DNA of 64,000 bases from Marinicella algicola (GCF_028401385.1 NZ_JAQOMR010000001.1:3082501-3146500), one strand, 5' to 3'; counted from the stretch's first letter, positions 19,219 to 29,233 are shown. Made by a program: numbers and translations. Notes: a model not told the origin generated them from the letters alone.

Positions 19219-21140
19219 GTGGCAATGGCCGACGACGCATCAGACATTGAGCCGAAGAACGACGCTGCAGACGGCGGCTATCGCGTTCTGGCGCGCAAAT
19301 ACCGCCCCAAGGACTTCTCCGACCTGATGGTCGGCCAGGAGCCGATGGTGCGAACGCTGACCAACGCATTCGAGACCGGGCGGATCGCGCAGGCCTATAT
19401 GCTGACAGGCGTGCGTGGTGTCGGCAAGACGACGACGGCGCGCATTCTGGCACGCGGCCTCAATTACAAGACCGATACGGTAGACAAGCCGACGATCGAC
19501 CTGAAGGAACTCGGCGAGCACTGCCAGGCGATCATGGACGGCCGTCATGTCGATGTAATCGAGATGGACGCCGCCTCGCATACCGGTATCGACGATATCC
19601 GCGAGATCATCGATCAGGTGCGTTACCGACCGTCGACGGCACGCTACAAGGTCTACATCATCGACGAAGTGCACATGCTTTCCACCCAGGCCTTCAACGG
19701 CCTGTTGAAGACGCTCGAAGAGCCGCCGGAACATGTGAAATTCATCTTCGCCACCACCGAGATCCGCAAGGTTCCGATCACGGTGCTGTCGCGCTGCCAG
19801 CGCTTTGACCTGCGCCGCATCCCCGCCGCCGATCTGGTACGGCTGTTCTCCACGATCTCCGCCAAGGAAGGCGTCGAGATCGAGGACGAGGCGCTGTCGA
19901 TGATCGCGCGCGCAGCCGAAGGCTCCGCCCGTGACGGGCTATCCCTGCTTGACCAGGCGATCTCCCACGGCAACGGCCATGTCGAGGCATCCGCCGTTCG
20001 CGCCATGCTCGGCCTTGCCGACCGCACCCGGATCGTCGATCTCTTCGGTCATATCGTCAGCGGCAATGTAAAAGCGGCCCTGCAGGAGTTCCTGGCCCAA
20101 TACGAGGCCGGCGCAAATCCGGTGGTCGTACTCAACGACCTTGCCGATTTCACCCATCTGGTGACGCGTCTGAAATATGTGCCGGGAGGCGCAGAAGACG
20201 TATCGCTGAGCGAGGTCGAGCGAGCGCGGGGTCAGGAGTTTGCCGAAGCCGTCGCGGTCTCAGCCCTTTCACGCATCTGGCAGATGCTGCTGAAAGGCAT
20301 TCCGGAAACGGAAAATGCCGCCCGCCCCTACGGTGCAGCCGAGATGGTGCTGATCCGGCTGACGCATGCGGCCCACCTACCCTCGCCCGAGGATGCCGCG
20401 AGGCGGCTTCTGGCGCTGGAAAGCAGCGAGCCGCAAAGCCATCCCTCTCGTCCATCGGCATCGCCCCAGGGCGGAGGCACGAGTGGCGGCGCGAGCGCCC
20501 GCGCGGGCTCGGCTCAGGCAACGCAAGCCTCCCTTCCCGGCCATCGGCGACGGTCACCATGCTGCGCCCGCAGGCCTCCGAGACCCCTCAGCCTGACCCC
20601 GCAGAGACCACACCGGCCGAAGAGGCACCGCAGCCCGAGCCGGCAACGGCCAGCGCGCAGGAACCGCCGAAGACATCCGCGATCAAGTCGCTGCAGGACA
20701 TTACCGACCTTTGTTCCAAGCACCGCGCGCCGCTGATCCGCGCCCAGATCCGTAATTTTGTGCGGCTGGTACGCCTTGAGCCGGGCCGGCTCGAGGTCAA
20801 TCTGCAGGACGGTGCCTCGCAGACCTTCCTCAACGAACTCGGAACCAAGCTGCGCGAATGGACCGGCGAAAGCTGGTTCGTCAGCCTCAGCCGCGAGCAG
20901 GGCGAAGCAACACTTGTGGAAGCGGAAAACGCCGTCCGCGAAAAGCTTTTCCGGGATGCCCGCGAGGACCCCGAGATTGCCTCGATCCTGAAATTCTTCC
21001 CCGGTGCGAAGATCACCGATGTGCGCGTGCGGGCGGAAGAAAACGAAAGCACCGAGAACGAATCCGGCCCAGACGGCGCACCCGATGCCGCCGTCAACGA
21101 GGATGGCGATGTTCTTCCCGAAGACGATCTCGACAACTGA
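19219..21140 (+). CDS. dnaX: DNA polymerase III subunits gamma/tau (one frame break)
   Basis: Clamp-loader ATPase. LARKYRPKDFSDLMVGQEP, Walker A TGVRGVGKTTTARIL, Walker B VYIIDEVHMLS, sensor-1 FIFATTEIRK and arginine-finger SRCQRF are intact. The zinc-binding cysteine cluster of E. coli DnaX is largely gone, leaving one Cys (GEHCQAI), as I recall for rhizobial DnaX. Near 20536-20538 one C is missing from CCC, within the variable Pro/Ala linker; afterwards the frame continues from MLRPQASETPQPDP to the tau C-terminus ending at 21140. E. coli dnaX uses programmed -1 frameshifting, but no A-rich slippery site or stem is seen here and the shifted frame would make the long form, so a sequence error is more likely. 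The start is GTG 19219 or ATG 19225. Confidence 0.93.
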
Positions 21141-21182
21141 CACCCAACCAGACACATTTGAACAGAGAATGAGGAGAAGACC

Positions 21183-21505
21183 ATGCGCGACCTGATGGGC
21201 ATGATGGGCAAGATGAAGGAAATGCAGGCCAAGATGGAGCAGCTGCAGCAGGATATTGCAGCCGTTGAGGTCGACGGCGTTTCCGGCGGCGGCATGGTCA
21301 ATGTCAAGATGACCGGCAAGGGTGAGATGATCTCCATCAAGATCGACCCGACGCTCTTGTCCGGGGATGATGCGGAGATGCTGGAAGACCTGATCGTCGC
21401 CGCCCACCGCGACGCCAAGGACCGCGCCGAGCAGAAGGCCGAGGACATGACCAAGGAAATCACCGCCGGGCTGCCGATCCCCCTGGCATGAAGCTGCCGT
21501 TCTAG
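21183..21505 (+). CDS. YbaB/EbfC nucleoid-associated protein (3'-terminal frame break)
   Basis: Small DNA-binding, nucleoid-associated protein. The N-terminus is Met-rich (MRDLMGMMGKMKEMQAKMEQ), followed by VEVDGVSGGGMVNVKMTGKG. As given, the frame stops after LPIPLA at 21491. One base missing from the C run 21479-21483 explains this: restored, the protein ends LPIPPGMKLPF at 21505, the usual ending in this family, giving 107 residues. It sits 40 bp after dnaX in the normal dnaX-ybaB order. Confidence 0.92.
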
Positions 21506-21515
21506 GATTGCAGCC

Positions 21516-22127
21516 ATGACGCTCGGCGCGCTCGCCCTTTTCGCCATCACGCTGTTCGTGGCCGCCGGTTCGCCGGGGCCGAGCGTGGCCGCCCTTGTCG
21601 CCCGGGTTCTGGCACGCGGGCACCGCGATGTGCTGCCGTTTCTGGCGGCAATGTGGCTGGGCGAGGCGTTGTGGCTGATGCTTGCCGTGTTTGGGCTGGT
21701 GGCGGTCGCCTCCAGCTTCCACGGTGTGTTCGTCGCGATCAAATGGGCCGGTGTTGCCTATCTTGTGTACCTGGCCTGGAAGATGTGGACGGCCGACCCG
21801 GCGGCGAACGGTGAAGAATTGCCAAGCGCGGGCTCAGGCTGGAAGATGTTCCTGACCGGCATGAGCGTCACCCTCGGCAATCCGAAAATCATGATGTTTT
21901 ACGTCGCGCTTTTGCCGACGATCATCGATCTCGGCAGCGTCACCCTTCTGGGCTGGCTCGAACTGACGGCGACGCTTTTGATCGTCCTCGCCATTGTCGA
22001 TCTCTCCTGGGTGTTCATGGCGTCGAAGGCACGCAGACTGCTCAAGAGCCCGCGCGCGATGAAAATCGCAAACCGCCTCAGCGCCGGTATGATCGGCGGC
22101 GCAGCAGTGGCGATTGCCACGCGATAG
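21516..22127 (+). CDS. LysE/RhtB family amino-acid exporter
   Basis: Inner-membrane exporter of 203 residues with about six spans. The N-terminal FVAAGSPGPSVAALVARVLARG, with its SPGP motif, and GMSVTLGNPKIMMFYVALLP are diagnostic. Substrate unknown. It starts 10 bp after the corrected ybaB stop and so may be cotranscribed. Together with the next, convergent MOSC gene it separates ybaB from recR, which are neighbours in many bacteria. Confidence 0.85.
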   Translation: MTLGALALFAITLFVAAGSPGPSVAALVARVLARGHRDVLPFLAAMWLGEALWLMLAVFGLVAVASSFHGVFVAIKWAGVAYLVYLAWKMWTADPAANGEELPSAGSGWKMFLTGMSVTLGNPKIMMFYVALLPTIIDLGSVTLLGWLELTATLLIVLAIVDLSWVFMASKARRLLKSPRAMKIANRLSAGMIGGAAVAIATR

Positions 22128-22134
22128 GTCGGGT

Positions 22135-22755
22135 TCAGTCCGATTGTCCTTCCAGTTCCCTGCGCAGCTTCCAGTGGACGGGCGCCGCCAGATAGCGCGC
22201 CCTGTCCTCCGGTGCGAGCTTCCTGCCAAAATTCACCATCATCTCCGGGAGTGGCACGCGGGCACCCTCAAACCGACGGTATTCTACAGCACGGCCGTCG
22301 GCGATCTCGCCCGCCGTGATGACCCGGCAATAGACGCCCGGACGGGCGGCCTGCCAGTAGCGCTTGACGAATTTCGGGTCGTCCATGCGCCTTGCGAAGG
22401 TATTGCAGGGAATGCGGCACGAGGTAACCTCGAGCACCAAATCGCCAATGATGAATCGATCGCCGACGATGACCTCGCGGTTATCGAGCCCTTCGACCAC
22501 GAGATTTTCGCCGAACATCCCGGGCTGGTAAGGAAAACCGAGCTCTTTCTCCCACCAGTCGAGCGAGATCGAGCCTTCCAGATAGACGGATTGATCAACG
22601 CCGCCATGATTTTCTCGGTCGCCGATATGATCCCCCACGATCCCTTCCGTTCCGACCCGGACGAGGCCGGCAACCGGGCGCTTGAAAATACCGGTGCTAT
22701 GGCTGACACCGTCAGTCACCTCCGGTGCACCGATACAGAGAGCCGCTATTTTCAT
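22135..22755 (-). CDS. MOSC domain protein (YiiM type)
   Basis: A 206-residue MOSC protein. GDHIGDRENHGGVDQSVYLE, GMFGENLVVEGL and the cysteine-bearing VTSCRIPCNTFARRM mark the family. MOSC proteins handle sulfur or molybdenum cofactor; YiiM types detoxify N-hydroxylated bases and similar compounds in E. coli. Convergent with the LysE gene, 7 bp apart. Confidence 0.85.
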   Translation of the reverse strand: MKIAALCIGAPEVTDGVSHSTGIFKRPVAGLVRVGTEGIVGDHIGDRENHGGVDQSVYLEGSISLDWWEKELGFPYQPGMFGENLVVEGLDNREVIVGDRFIIGDLVLEVTSCRIPCNTFARRMDDPKFVKRYWQAARPGVYCRVITAGEIADGRAVEYRRFEGARVPLPEMMVNFGRKLAPEDRARYLAAPVHWKLRRELEGQSD

Positions 22756-22862
22756 GATGTCCTCTCTTCCGGCGGAATTGTCGCTTCGAACGGTATCGTT
22801 GTCAAAGACGACGGCCGCAAAAACGGATTCCGTTTTGGCAGCCGATGCGTTAGTGGAGGGAT

Positions 22863-23468
22863 ATGGTAAAACGAGTCACCGGTCCCGAAATCGAAAAACT
22901 GATCCAGCTTCTGGCGAAAGTACCGGGGCTGGGCCCGCGTTCTGCGCGGCGTGCGGCGCTGCACCTGATAAAGAAGCGCGACCAGTTGATGGGGCCGCTT
23001 TCTGGTGCCATGCAGGATGCCTATGACAAGGTGAAGATCTGCTCGACCTGCGGCAATGTCGATACCGCAGATCCGTGCACGATCTGCACAGATCCAACGC
23101 GGGACCAGAGCCTCGTGATCGTGGTCGAAGATGTCGGCGATCTGTGGGCACTGGAACGCGCGGCAGCACTCAACGCCGCCTATCACGTCCTCGGCGGCAC
23201 GCTGTCGCCGCTTGATGGCGTCGGGCCGGATGACCTCACCATCGCCGCCCTTGTCGACCGGGTGAAGACTGGCGAGGTCAAGGAGCTGATCATCGCCGTC
23301 AATGCCACGATCGAGGGTCAGGCAACCGCCCACTACATCACCGACCAGCTCGAGGGCATGGATATCAAGGTCACCCGTCTGGCCCACGGCGTGCCGGTCG
23401 GCGGCGAACTCGATTATCTCGATGAGGGTACGCTGGTGGCCGCTCTGAGGTCACGTACCAGTCTTTAG
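22863..23468 (+). CDS. recR: Recombination mediator protein RecR
   Basis: Works with RecF and RecO to load RecA on gaps. The 201-residue protein has the HhH region [17 protein letters not shown], a C4 zinc finger ([16 protein letters not shown]), the Toprim segment [15 protein letters not shown] and the C-terminal [20 protein letters not shown]. Intact and of normal length. It is about 100 bp downstream of, and divergent from, the MOSC gene. Confidence 0.95.
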   Translation: MVKRVTGPEIEKLIQLLAKVPGLGPRSARRAALHLIKKRDQLMGPLSGAMQDAYDKVKICSTCGNVDTADPCTICTDPTRDQSLVIVVEDVGDLWALERAAALNAAYHVLGGTLSPLDGVGPDDLTIAALVDRVKTGEVKELIIAVNATIEGQATAHYITDQLEGMDIKVTRLAHGVPVGGELDYLDEGTLVAALRSRTSL

Positions 23469-23563
23469 ACCCTCGGCTCTTTGCCCCCTTGAACAGATGA
23501 ACTGGCAGCAAGCGACCCACAGAAACAGATTGACTCCATATTTATATCCATTATTCTGGATAT

Positions 23564-24471
23564 ATGGATAATACAGAAACAATCGCCGTGCTCGCCGCCC
23601 TTGCCCAGCCCTCCCGGCTTCAGGCCTTCCGCCTGCTTGTTGAAGCGGAGCCAGACGGCGTTGCCGCCGGCGAACTCGCCCGCCGGCTTGAGATACCGCA
23701 GAACACCATGTCGGCCCACCTCAACACACTGACGCATGCTGGCATTGTCACAGGAGCGCGACAGGGACGGTCTATCATCTATCGCGCGGACCTCGAAAAA
23801 CTGCGCTCGGCCATGCTCTTCCTGTTGCGCGATTGCTGCGGAGGAAATGCGGACCTGTGTGCGCCATTGATCGCAGACCTAACACCATGTTGTGAAAACC
23901 CCGGCGACCAAACGCACGGGCTCATCAACCGGGAGACACCCACTATGACCGACAAGACCTATAATGTCCTGTTTCTTTGCACGGGTAATTCCGCCCGCTC
24001 GATTCTGGCAGAAGCGATCCTCAACGGAGAAGGGAATGGTCGCTTCCGTGCCTTTTCCGCCGGGAGCCACCCGAAGGGTGCCCTGCATCCGCTTGCATTG
24101 GAAACGCTTAAGGATAGGGGCTATCGCTCCGAGGGGTTCCGCTCCAAGAGCTGGGATGAGTTCAGCAGGCCCGGAGCACCTGAAATCGATTTCATCATCA
24201 CTGTCTGCGACGACGCGGCGGGTGAAGCCTGCCCGATCATGCGCGGACCTGGAAAGCGCGCTCATTGGGGGTTGAAGATCCCAGTTATGTCGAGGGTACG
24301 GAGGAGGAAAAGCGCCAGGCCTTTGCCCAGACGGCCACCTACCTCAAAAGCCGTATCATGGCCTTCATCAATTTGCATAATGCCGCGGTCCAGGCTGAGG
24401 ACTTCGATACAAAGCTGAGAGAAATCGGCGCCATGGATGGCGCGACCGAAACAGCCCGGAAGGCAGACTGA
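23564..24471 (+). CDS. arsC: ArsR repressor joined in frame to LMW-phosphatase-type arsenate reductase ArsC (one frame break)
   Basis: One open frame holds two proteins. Residues 1-~115 are an ArsR/SmtB winged helix (LARRLEIPQNTMSAHLNTLTHAG) with an As(III) site of the CCx5C type (RDCCGGNADLC), as in Acidithiobacillus ArsR. A 15-20 residue linker leads without a stop to MTDKTYNVLFLCTGNSARS at 23945, the CX5R active-site loop of a low-molecular-weight-phosphatase ArsC. A GGGAG lies before that ATG, so arsC could also start there. The frame breaks at the G run 24267-24271; adding one G restores HWGVEDPSYVEGTEEEKRQ to the TGA at 24471. The fusion could be natural, as such fusions exist, or caused by one lost base that hides the TGA at 23893. 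AT-rich bases just upstream probably hold the promoter. Confidence 0.85.
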
Positions 24472-24472
24472 A

Positions 24473-25547
24473 ATGTCCACATTCGAACGATATCTGACCC
24501 TGTGGGTGGCGCTGTGCATCGTCGCCGGTATCGCGCTCGGCCATTTTTCCCGTCCGTGTTCGTGGCGATCGGCGCACTTGAGATCGCCCGCGTCAACCTG
24601 CCGGTCGCCGTGCTCATCTGGCTGATGATCATCCCGATGTTGCTACGCATCGATTTTTCCGCTCTTACAGAGGTCGGCCGCCACTGGCGCGGCATCAGCG
24701 TCACGCTGTTCGTCAACTGGGCGGTGAAACCATTTTCGATGGCGCTGCTCGGCTGGCTGTTCATCGGCTGGCTGTTCCGGCCGCTGCTGCCGGCAGACCA
24801 GATCGATTCCTATATCGCCGGCCTCATCATTCTGGCTGCCGCCCCTGCACTGCCATGGTGTTCGTGTGGTCGAACCTGACCAAGGGCGAGCCGCATTTCA
24901 CGCTGTCACAGGTCGCGCTTAACGACACCATCATGATTGTTGCCTTCGCGCCGATCGTCGCACTGCTGCTCGGCCTTTCCGCCATCACAGTGCCGTGGTC
25001 GACGCTGGTGCTTTCGGTCGCGCTTTACATCGTCATTCCGGTGATCATTTCACAAATCATCCGCAAGAGCCTGATCAGGAACGGTTCTACGACAAGACTC
25101 GAGGCGTTGCTGGCAAAAATCCAGCCCGTTTCTCTAGTGGCACTGCTGGCCACGCTGGTGCTGCTGTTTTCGTTTCAGGGCGAGCAGATCCTGGCCCAGC
25201 CGATGATCATCGCGCTTCTGGCGGTTCCGATCCTGATCCAGGTTTATTTCAATTCAGGACTCGCCTACGTCCTCAACCGTGCATCCGGCGAGGAGCACTG
25301 CGTCGCAGGCCCCTCCGCCCTGATCGGCGCGTCCAATTTCTTCGAACTGGCCGTCGCCGCCGCCATCAGCCTGTTTGGGTTCAATTCCGGTGCGGCACTG
25401 GCAACAGTTGTCGGTGTGCTGATCGAGGTGCCGGTAATGCTGTCGGTGGTTGCTATCGTCAACCGCAGCAAGGGCTGGTACGAAGCCGGCCCAGCCGTTT
25501 CCCGCAATGCCGCTCAGCGCCCCAAAAGCGAATCGAGCGCTTCGTAG
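24473..25547 (+). CDS. ACR3 family arsenite efflux permease (two frame breaks)
   Basis: Ten-span arsenite exporter that removes the As(III) made by ArsC. It begins MSTFERYLTLWVALCIVAGI and contains LMIIPMLLRIDFSAL, VNWAVKPFSMALLGWLFIGW, VFVWSNLTKGEPHFTLSQVALND and FNSGLAYVLNR. One T is missing at 24544-24548 (restoring GHFFPSVFVAIG) and one C at 24842-24845, which splits the conserved APCTAMVF with the essential Cys. It starts 1 bp after arsC, so the two are cotranscribed. The last 34 bp overlap the convergent dsbB. Confidence 0.9.
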
Positions 25548-26065
25548 CTGACCGGATTGTCCGGGCACAGTCCGCCGCCGCATTCGGCAAGCGTCGAAAC
25601 ACCGTTTCCGAGCGTCATCACCGCAAACAGGGCAACGGCAATCAGGCCGAGCCCACCGCGGCGCACCCGCTCGGACGCGCGTGAAGGGCCAAGAACAAGC
25701 ATCACGCCGGTACCTAGCACCACGGCTGCAAACAGGAAGAACGCCCAGCTGTAAAAATGCATACCCAGGAACGGCGCGCCATAGCCACCGGTTCCGGGAA
25801 CCACATGCAGCGCGACCTGTCGGAGCGCCGCCGCGCCGCCGGCCAGCGCGCCAAGAAGCATCACACCATAGTGACGGGCATCCACGCCGAGCAGCACATT
25901 GAGCGCCAGCCCGGTTCCGACAATGACGAAGCCAGCGCGTTGCAGCAGACAAAGCGGGCATGGCAGCTCACCATTGGCGAACTGGTCGTAAAACGCGAAC
26001 AGAAGCACGAAGGAAATGGCAAGAAGCGCCAGCACATTAAGAAGATGGGCAATACGGACAGGCAT
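25514..26065 (-). CDS. dsbB: Disulfide bond formation protein B
   Basis: Four-span inner-membrane oxidoreductase that re-oxidises DsbA with quinone. The first cysteine pair is in ELPCPLCLLQRAGF (CxxC), the second in LAECGGGLCPDNP, here spaced CxxxxC. Length 183 residues. It is preceded by a very small membrane-protein gene whose stop ends 8 bp before the dsbB start. Confidence 0.9.
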   Translation of the reverse strand: MPVRIAHLLNVLALLAISFVLLFAFYDQFANGELPCPLCLLQRAGFVIVGTGLALNVLLGVDARHYGVMLLGALAGGAAALRQVALHVVPGTGGYGAPFLGMHFYSWAFFLFAAVVLGTGVMLVLGPSRASERVRRGGLGLIAVALFAVMTLGNGVSTLAECGGGLCPDNPVSYEALDSLLGR

Positions 26066-26073
26066 GGATCACC

Positions 26074-26228
26074 TCAAAGGTCGATATCGAGCACGTCTGT
26101 CGCGTGCAATCTGAACAAAACGAAAAGCATCAGAACGGCGAAAACGGTCAAAGCACCGCAACGCTGCGCTGTCCGCGCCAAGCACTGAAAAGTGCTGCCG
26201 CACAAATGAAAAACGGCAGTGTCATCAT
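26074..26228 (-). CDS. Tiny membrane protein upstream of dsbB (DUF5993-like, one frame break)
   Basis: Translated on the minus strand from 26228 (or 26225) this reads MTLPFFICAAALFSAWRGQR then SVAVL and stops; adding one base to the A run 26150-26152 (plus strand) lets it continue as LTVFAVLMLFVLFRLHATD and end VLDIDL at 26074. That gives about 50 residues: one or two hydrophobic spans and an acidic tail. A GAAGGA ribosome-binding site precedes it. Small proteins of this kind (DUF5993, from memory) are often encoded before dsbB in alphaproteobacteria. Its role is unknown; a partner or stabiliser of DsbB is a guess from position. Confidence 0.6.
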
Positions 26229-26260
26229 GAGAGGTTTCCTTCGCACCATTTCAAAATGAA

Positions 26261-26283
26261 CGCGGCGGCTTATCGCCGCCGCG
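26261..26283 (-). terminator. Terminator of the AGCS symporter gene
   Basis: A 9-bp perfect stem (CGCGGCGGC/GCCGCCGCG) with a 5-base loop. On the minus strand it is followed by a T-rich TTCATTTTG. It lies 27 bp after the symporter stop. Confidence 0.65.
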
Positions 26284-26309
26284 TCCTCAAAATTGACGTT
26301 GCCCGCATG

Positions 26310-27731
26310 CTATTTTGCGTCGGGCCAGGCCGTTTCGTCGGTATCGAGATCGGGGAACTTCTTCGGATCGAAGATCGGTCGTTTGACCCCTGAGTTAAGC
26401 TGGGCCCGGAAATCGTTGATCAGCCTCAGCGCGATCGGGAACAGCATCATCATCGCCAGCAGGTTGACCACCGCCAGAATGCCCATCATCGGATCAGAGA
26501 AGCTGAACACCACCGTTGCCCCGGGCGCCACAGCACCAATGAACACAATCGCGACTATGGCGATGCGCAGGATATGCACCGCATTCGGCTTCTCCGTCAT
26601 GAAGGCCAGCGCATTCTCACCGAGATAGTAGTTGTAGATGATCGATGAGAACGAGAACAGGAAGATTGCCGCTGTCAGGTAATACTGTGCCCAGTTGCCC
26701 ATATGAGAGACCATGCTTTGCTGGGTGAGGATGACGCCGTCAACATCCGCCTGTCCCGGCTGATAGACATCGCCGAGCAAGATGACAAAGGCCGTGCATG
26801 AGCAGATGATCATCGTATCGATGAACACCGAGAAGCTCTGGGTAATGCCCTGGCTGACCGGATGGCGGACATAGGCCGTCGCGGCAACGTTGGGCGCAGA
26901 GCCAAGCCCGGCCTCATTGGAAAACAGGCCGCGCCGGAGGCCGTTGGCGACCGCAGCGCCGACCCCGCCGGCAACAGCTTCCCGAAAGCCCAGCGCATTG
27001 GCGACGATATCCCAGATCACGCCTGGCAGGGCTGTGATGTTCATCAGAATGATGACGAGCGCCATGGCGATATAGCCGAAGGCCATGATCGGGATGATGA
27101 CATCGGAGACCTTGGCAATGCGATGAATACCGCCATAGACGATGAAACCTGTGGCCACGGCCAGAAGAATGCCGGTGGCATAGCGCGGAACACCGAGACT
27201 GTCGGCTGCCGCGCCAGCAACGGTATTGCCCTGAAAGGCGTTGAAGCCAATGGCGAAGGAGGCAATCAGGCAGATCGCATAAATGATTGCCAGCCAGCGA
27301 TAATTCTCACCCAGGCCGTGAATGATGGCCCGTGCCGGCCCACCGCGATAGTCGCCTTCGGTGGTTGTGCGCTTGAAGACCTGCGCAAGCGTCGCCTCGA
27401 CGAGTGCGGAACACATGCCGACAAGCGCGATAGCCCACATCCAGAAAACCGCACCCGGCCCACCCGCCGTGATCGCAACCGCCACACCGGCGATATTGCC
27501 GCCGCCGACACGTCCGCCGACGGAAACGAACAGCGCCTCGCGGGCACTGATCTTGCTCGGATCGCTATCCTCATCGCCCCACAGCACCCTGAACATGCGC
27601 TTGAAGAACCGGAACTGCACGAAACCGCTCGCGACGGTGAAAAACACACCGAGCACCACGAGGAAAGGCACGAGTGCCCATCCCCACGTCAAATCATTGA
27701 TGTAGCCGAAAATTGTATCGAAAAACTGCAA
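26310..27731 (-). CDS. Sodium:alanine/glycine symporter (AGCS family)
   Basis: About 473 residues and ten spans. Family signatures are GGRVGGGNIAGVAVAITAGG near the N-terminus and ANGLRRGLFSNEAGLGSAPN in the middle. I start it at the TTG 27731 (LQFFDTIFGYINDL) because AAGGGG lies seven bases upstream. The longer in-frame start at 27812 adds a basic, unlikely leader. Couples Na+ entry to uptake of alanine or glycine. Monocistronic. Confidence 0.88.
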   Translation of the reverse strand: MQFFDTIFGYINDLTWGWALVPFLVVLGVFFTVASGFVQFRFFKRMFRVLWGDEDSDPSKISAREALFVSVGGRVGGGNIAGVAVAITAGGPGAVFWMWAIALVGMCSALVEATLAQVFKRTTTEGDYRGGPARAIIHGLGENYRWLAIIYAICLIASFAIGFNAFQGNTVAGAAADSLGVPRYATGILLAVATGFIVYGGIHRIAKVSDVIIPIMAFGYIAMALVIILMNITALPGVIWDIVANALGFREAVAGGVGAAVANGLRRGLFSNEAGLGSAPNVAATAYVRHPVSQGITQSFSVFIDTMIICSCTAFVILLGDVYQPGQADVDGVILTQQSMVSHMGNWAQYYLTAAIFLFSFSSIIYNYYLGENALAFMTEKPNAVHILRIAIVAIVFIGAVAPGATVVFSFSDPMMGILAVVNLLAMMMLFPIALRLINDFRAQLNSGVKRPIFDPKKFPDLDTDETAWPDAK

Positions 27732-27928
27732 ATCATGACCCCTTATATTCCGAAATGCACGAAGTGACGCCCGTGCAAACCATGCACGATCCGGTCGTCC
27801 TCGAGCCCCCACCCGGAAACAGGCAAAAATCCGTGACGTTTTGCCTTTATTTACAGAAGCCTAGATTCGAACAGAGATTTCGGCAAGCGATGAAATCCAC
27901 ATGGAAGGCATTTTCAACGCTGCAATAG

Positions 27929-27957
27929 AAAGGGCACACCGCTGGCGGTGCGCCTTT
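27929..27957 (-). terminator. Terminator of the LLM oxidoreductase gene
   Basis: AAAGGG-CACACCGC and its near-complement flank a TGGC loop, giving a 12-13 bp stem with one mismatch. The minus-strand stem runs into TTTCTATT. It follows the corrected oxidoreductase stop by 30 bp. Confidence 0.65.
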
Positions 27958-27986
27958 CACTGCTCAAAAAGCAAGACAAATCGGCA

Positions 27987-29008
27987 TCAGCGCCAGCCCA
28001 GGCCCGGCGCGACATATTTCAGGATCGCCTCGATAACATGGGCATTGTAGGCCACGCCCAACTGGTTCGGCACAGTCAGCAGCAAGGTGTCTGCCTCCGC
28101 GATGGCTTCATCCCCTTCAGCTGTTCGATCAACCGGTCGGGTTCTGCGGCATAAGAGCGGCCGAAGACAGCACGGGTTTTCTCGTCGAGATAACCAATCG
28201 AATCCTGCTCATTGCCGCCCCGACCGAAATAGGCCCGATCCATGTCATTGACGAGCGCGAAAATCGAACGGCTGACCGAAACACGCGGTTCCCAATCATG
28301 CCCGGCCGCCTTCCAGGCAGCACGAAAGGCGCGAATCTGGTCGGCTTGCTGCCTGTGCAGCGGCTCTCCGGTTTCGTCGAATTTCAGCGTTGAACTCTGC
28401 AGGTTCATGCCAAGGCGTGCCGCCCATTCAGCCGTCGCATTGGTGGCTGATCCCCACCAGATACGCTGGCGCAGACCTTGCGAATGCGGCTCGATGCGCA
28501 AAAGACCGGGAGGATTGGGAAACATCGGACGCGGGTTGGGTTCGGCAAACCCCTTGCCCTCAAGCCTGTCGAGAAAGGTTTCGGTGTGGCGGCGGGCCAT
28601 GACAGCATCATCTTCGCCTTCGCCCGGAAGGTGGCCGAAATGGCGCCAGCCGTCGATCACCTGTTCGGGCGAACCGCGCGAAATGCCGAGCTGCAGACGC
28701 CCGCCGGCAATCAGGTCGGCCGCGCCTGCGTCCTCGACCATGTAGGCCGGATTTTCATAGCGCATATCGATCACGCCCGTGCCGATCTCGATCCCGCTTG
28801 TCTTTGCACCGATGGCGGCGAGAAGCGGAAACGGCGAGGCCAGCTGACGCGCGAAATGATGAACGCGAAAATAAGCGCCGTCGGCGCCGAGCTCTTCTGC
28901 GGCGACAGCAAGATCGATTGACTGGAGAAGCGCATCGCCCGCCGAACGGGTGCCCGACTGCGACGAGGGCGTCCAATGGCCGAAGGACAGAAATCCGATA
29001 TTCTTCAT
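27987..29008 (-). CDS. LLM class flavin-dependent oxidoreductase (one frame break)
   Basis: Luciferase-like monooxygenase fold, F420- or FMN-type. It starts MKNIGFLSFGHWTPS with AAAAGG upstream; GADGAYFRVHHFARQ, GTGVIDMRYENPAYM and LQLGISRGSPEQVI are typical. A G is missing at the run 28112-28115 (plus-strand C): restored, LIEQLKG continues as DEAIAEADTLLLTVPNQLG and stops at 27987. Length about 340 residues. Substrate unknown. Confidence 0.87.
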
Positions 29009-29184
29009 GATGGCATACCTTTTCAAAAGGGCGAACGAGGCACCCGATATCACTGTTCGCACCCCGATCTGCCGGGATGGCTGTTGAAACGGTATGTGCC
29101 CCCGTCAGGGCTTCACTTCAATTCCCGGACCGATGAACACTGTGTCTTCGTCCGGCCAATCGGGACCAAAGGCCCAACGCAAAA

Positions 29185-29206
29185 CGGCCCGCAAAACTGC
29201 GGGCCG
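29185..29206 (-). terminator. Intrinsic terminator
   Basis: CGGCCCGCA and TGCGGGCCG pair perfectly around a 4-base loop. On the minus strand TTTTG follows. It ends the small basic-protein gene at 29234-29449. Confidence 0.75.
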
Positions 29207-29233
29207 AAAGGCATTGCCAAAACGTGTTCCGCC

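Noticed and set aside
27732..27928. A glycine riboswitch before the AGCS symporter
   Set aside because: I looked for the paired aptamer hallmarks and found none in this leader.
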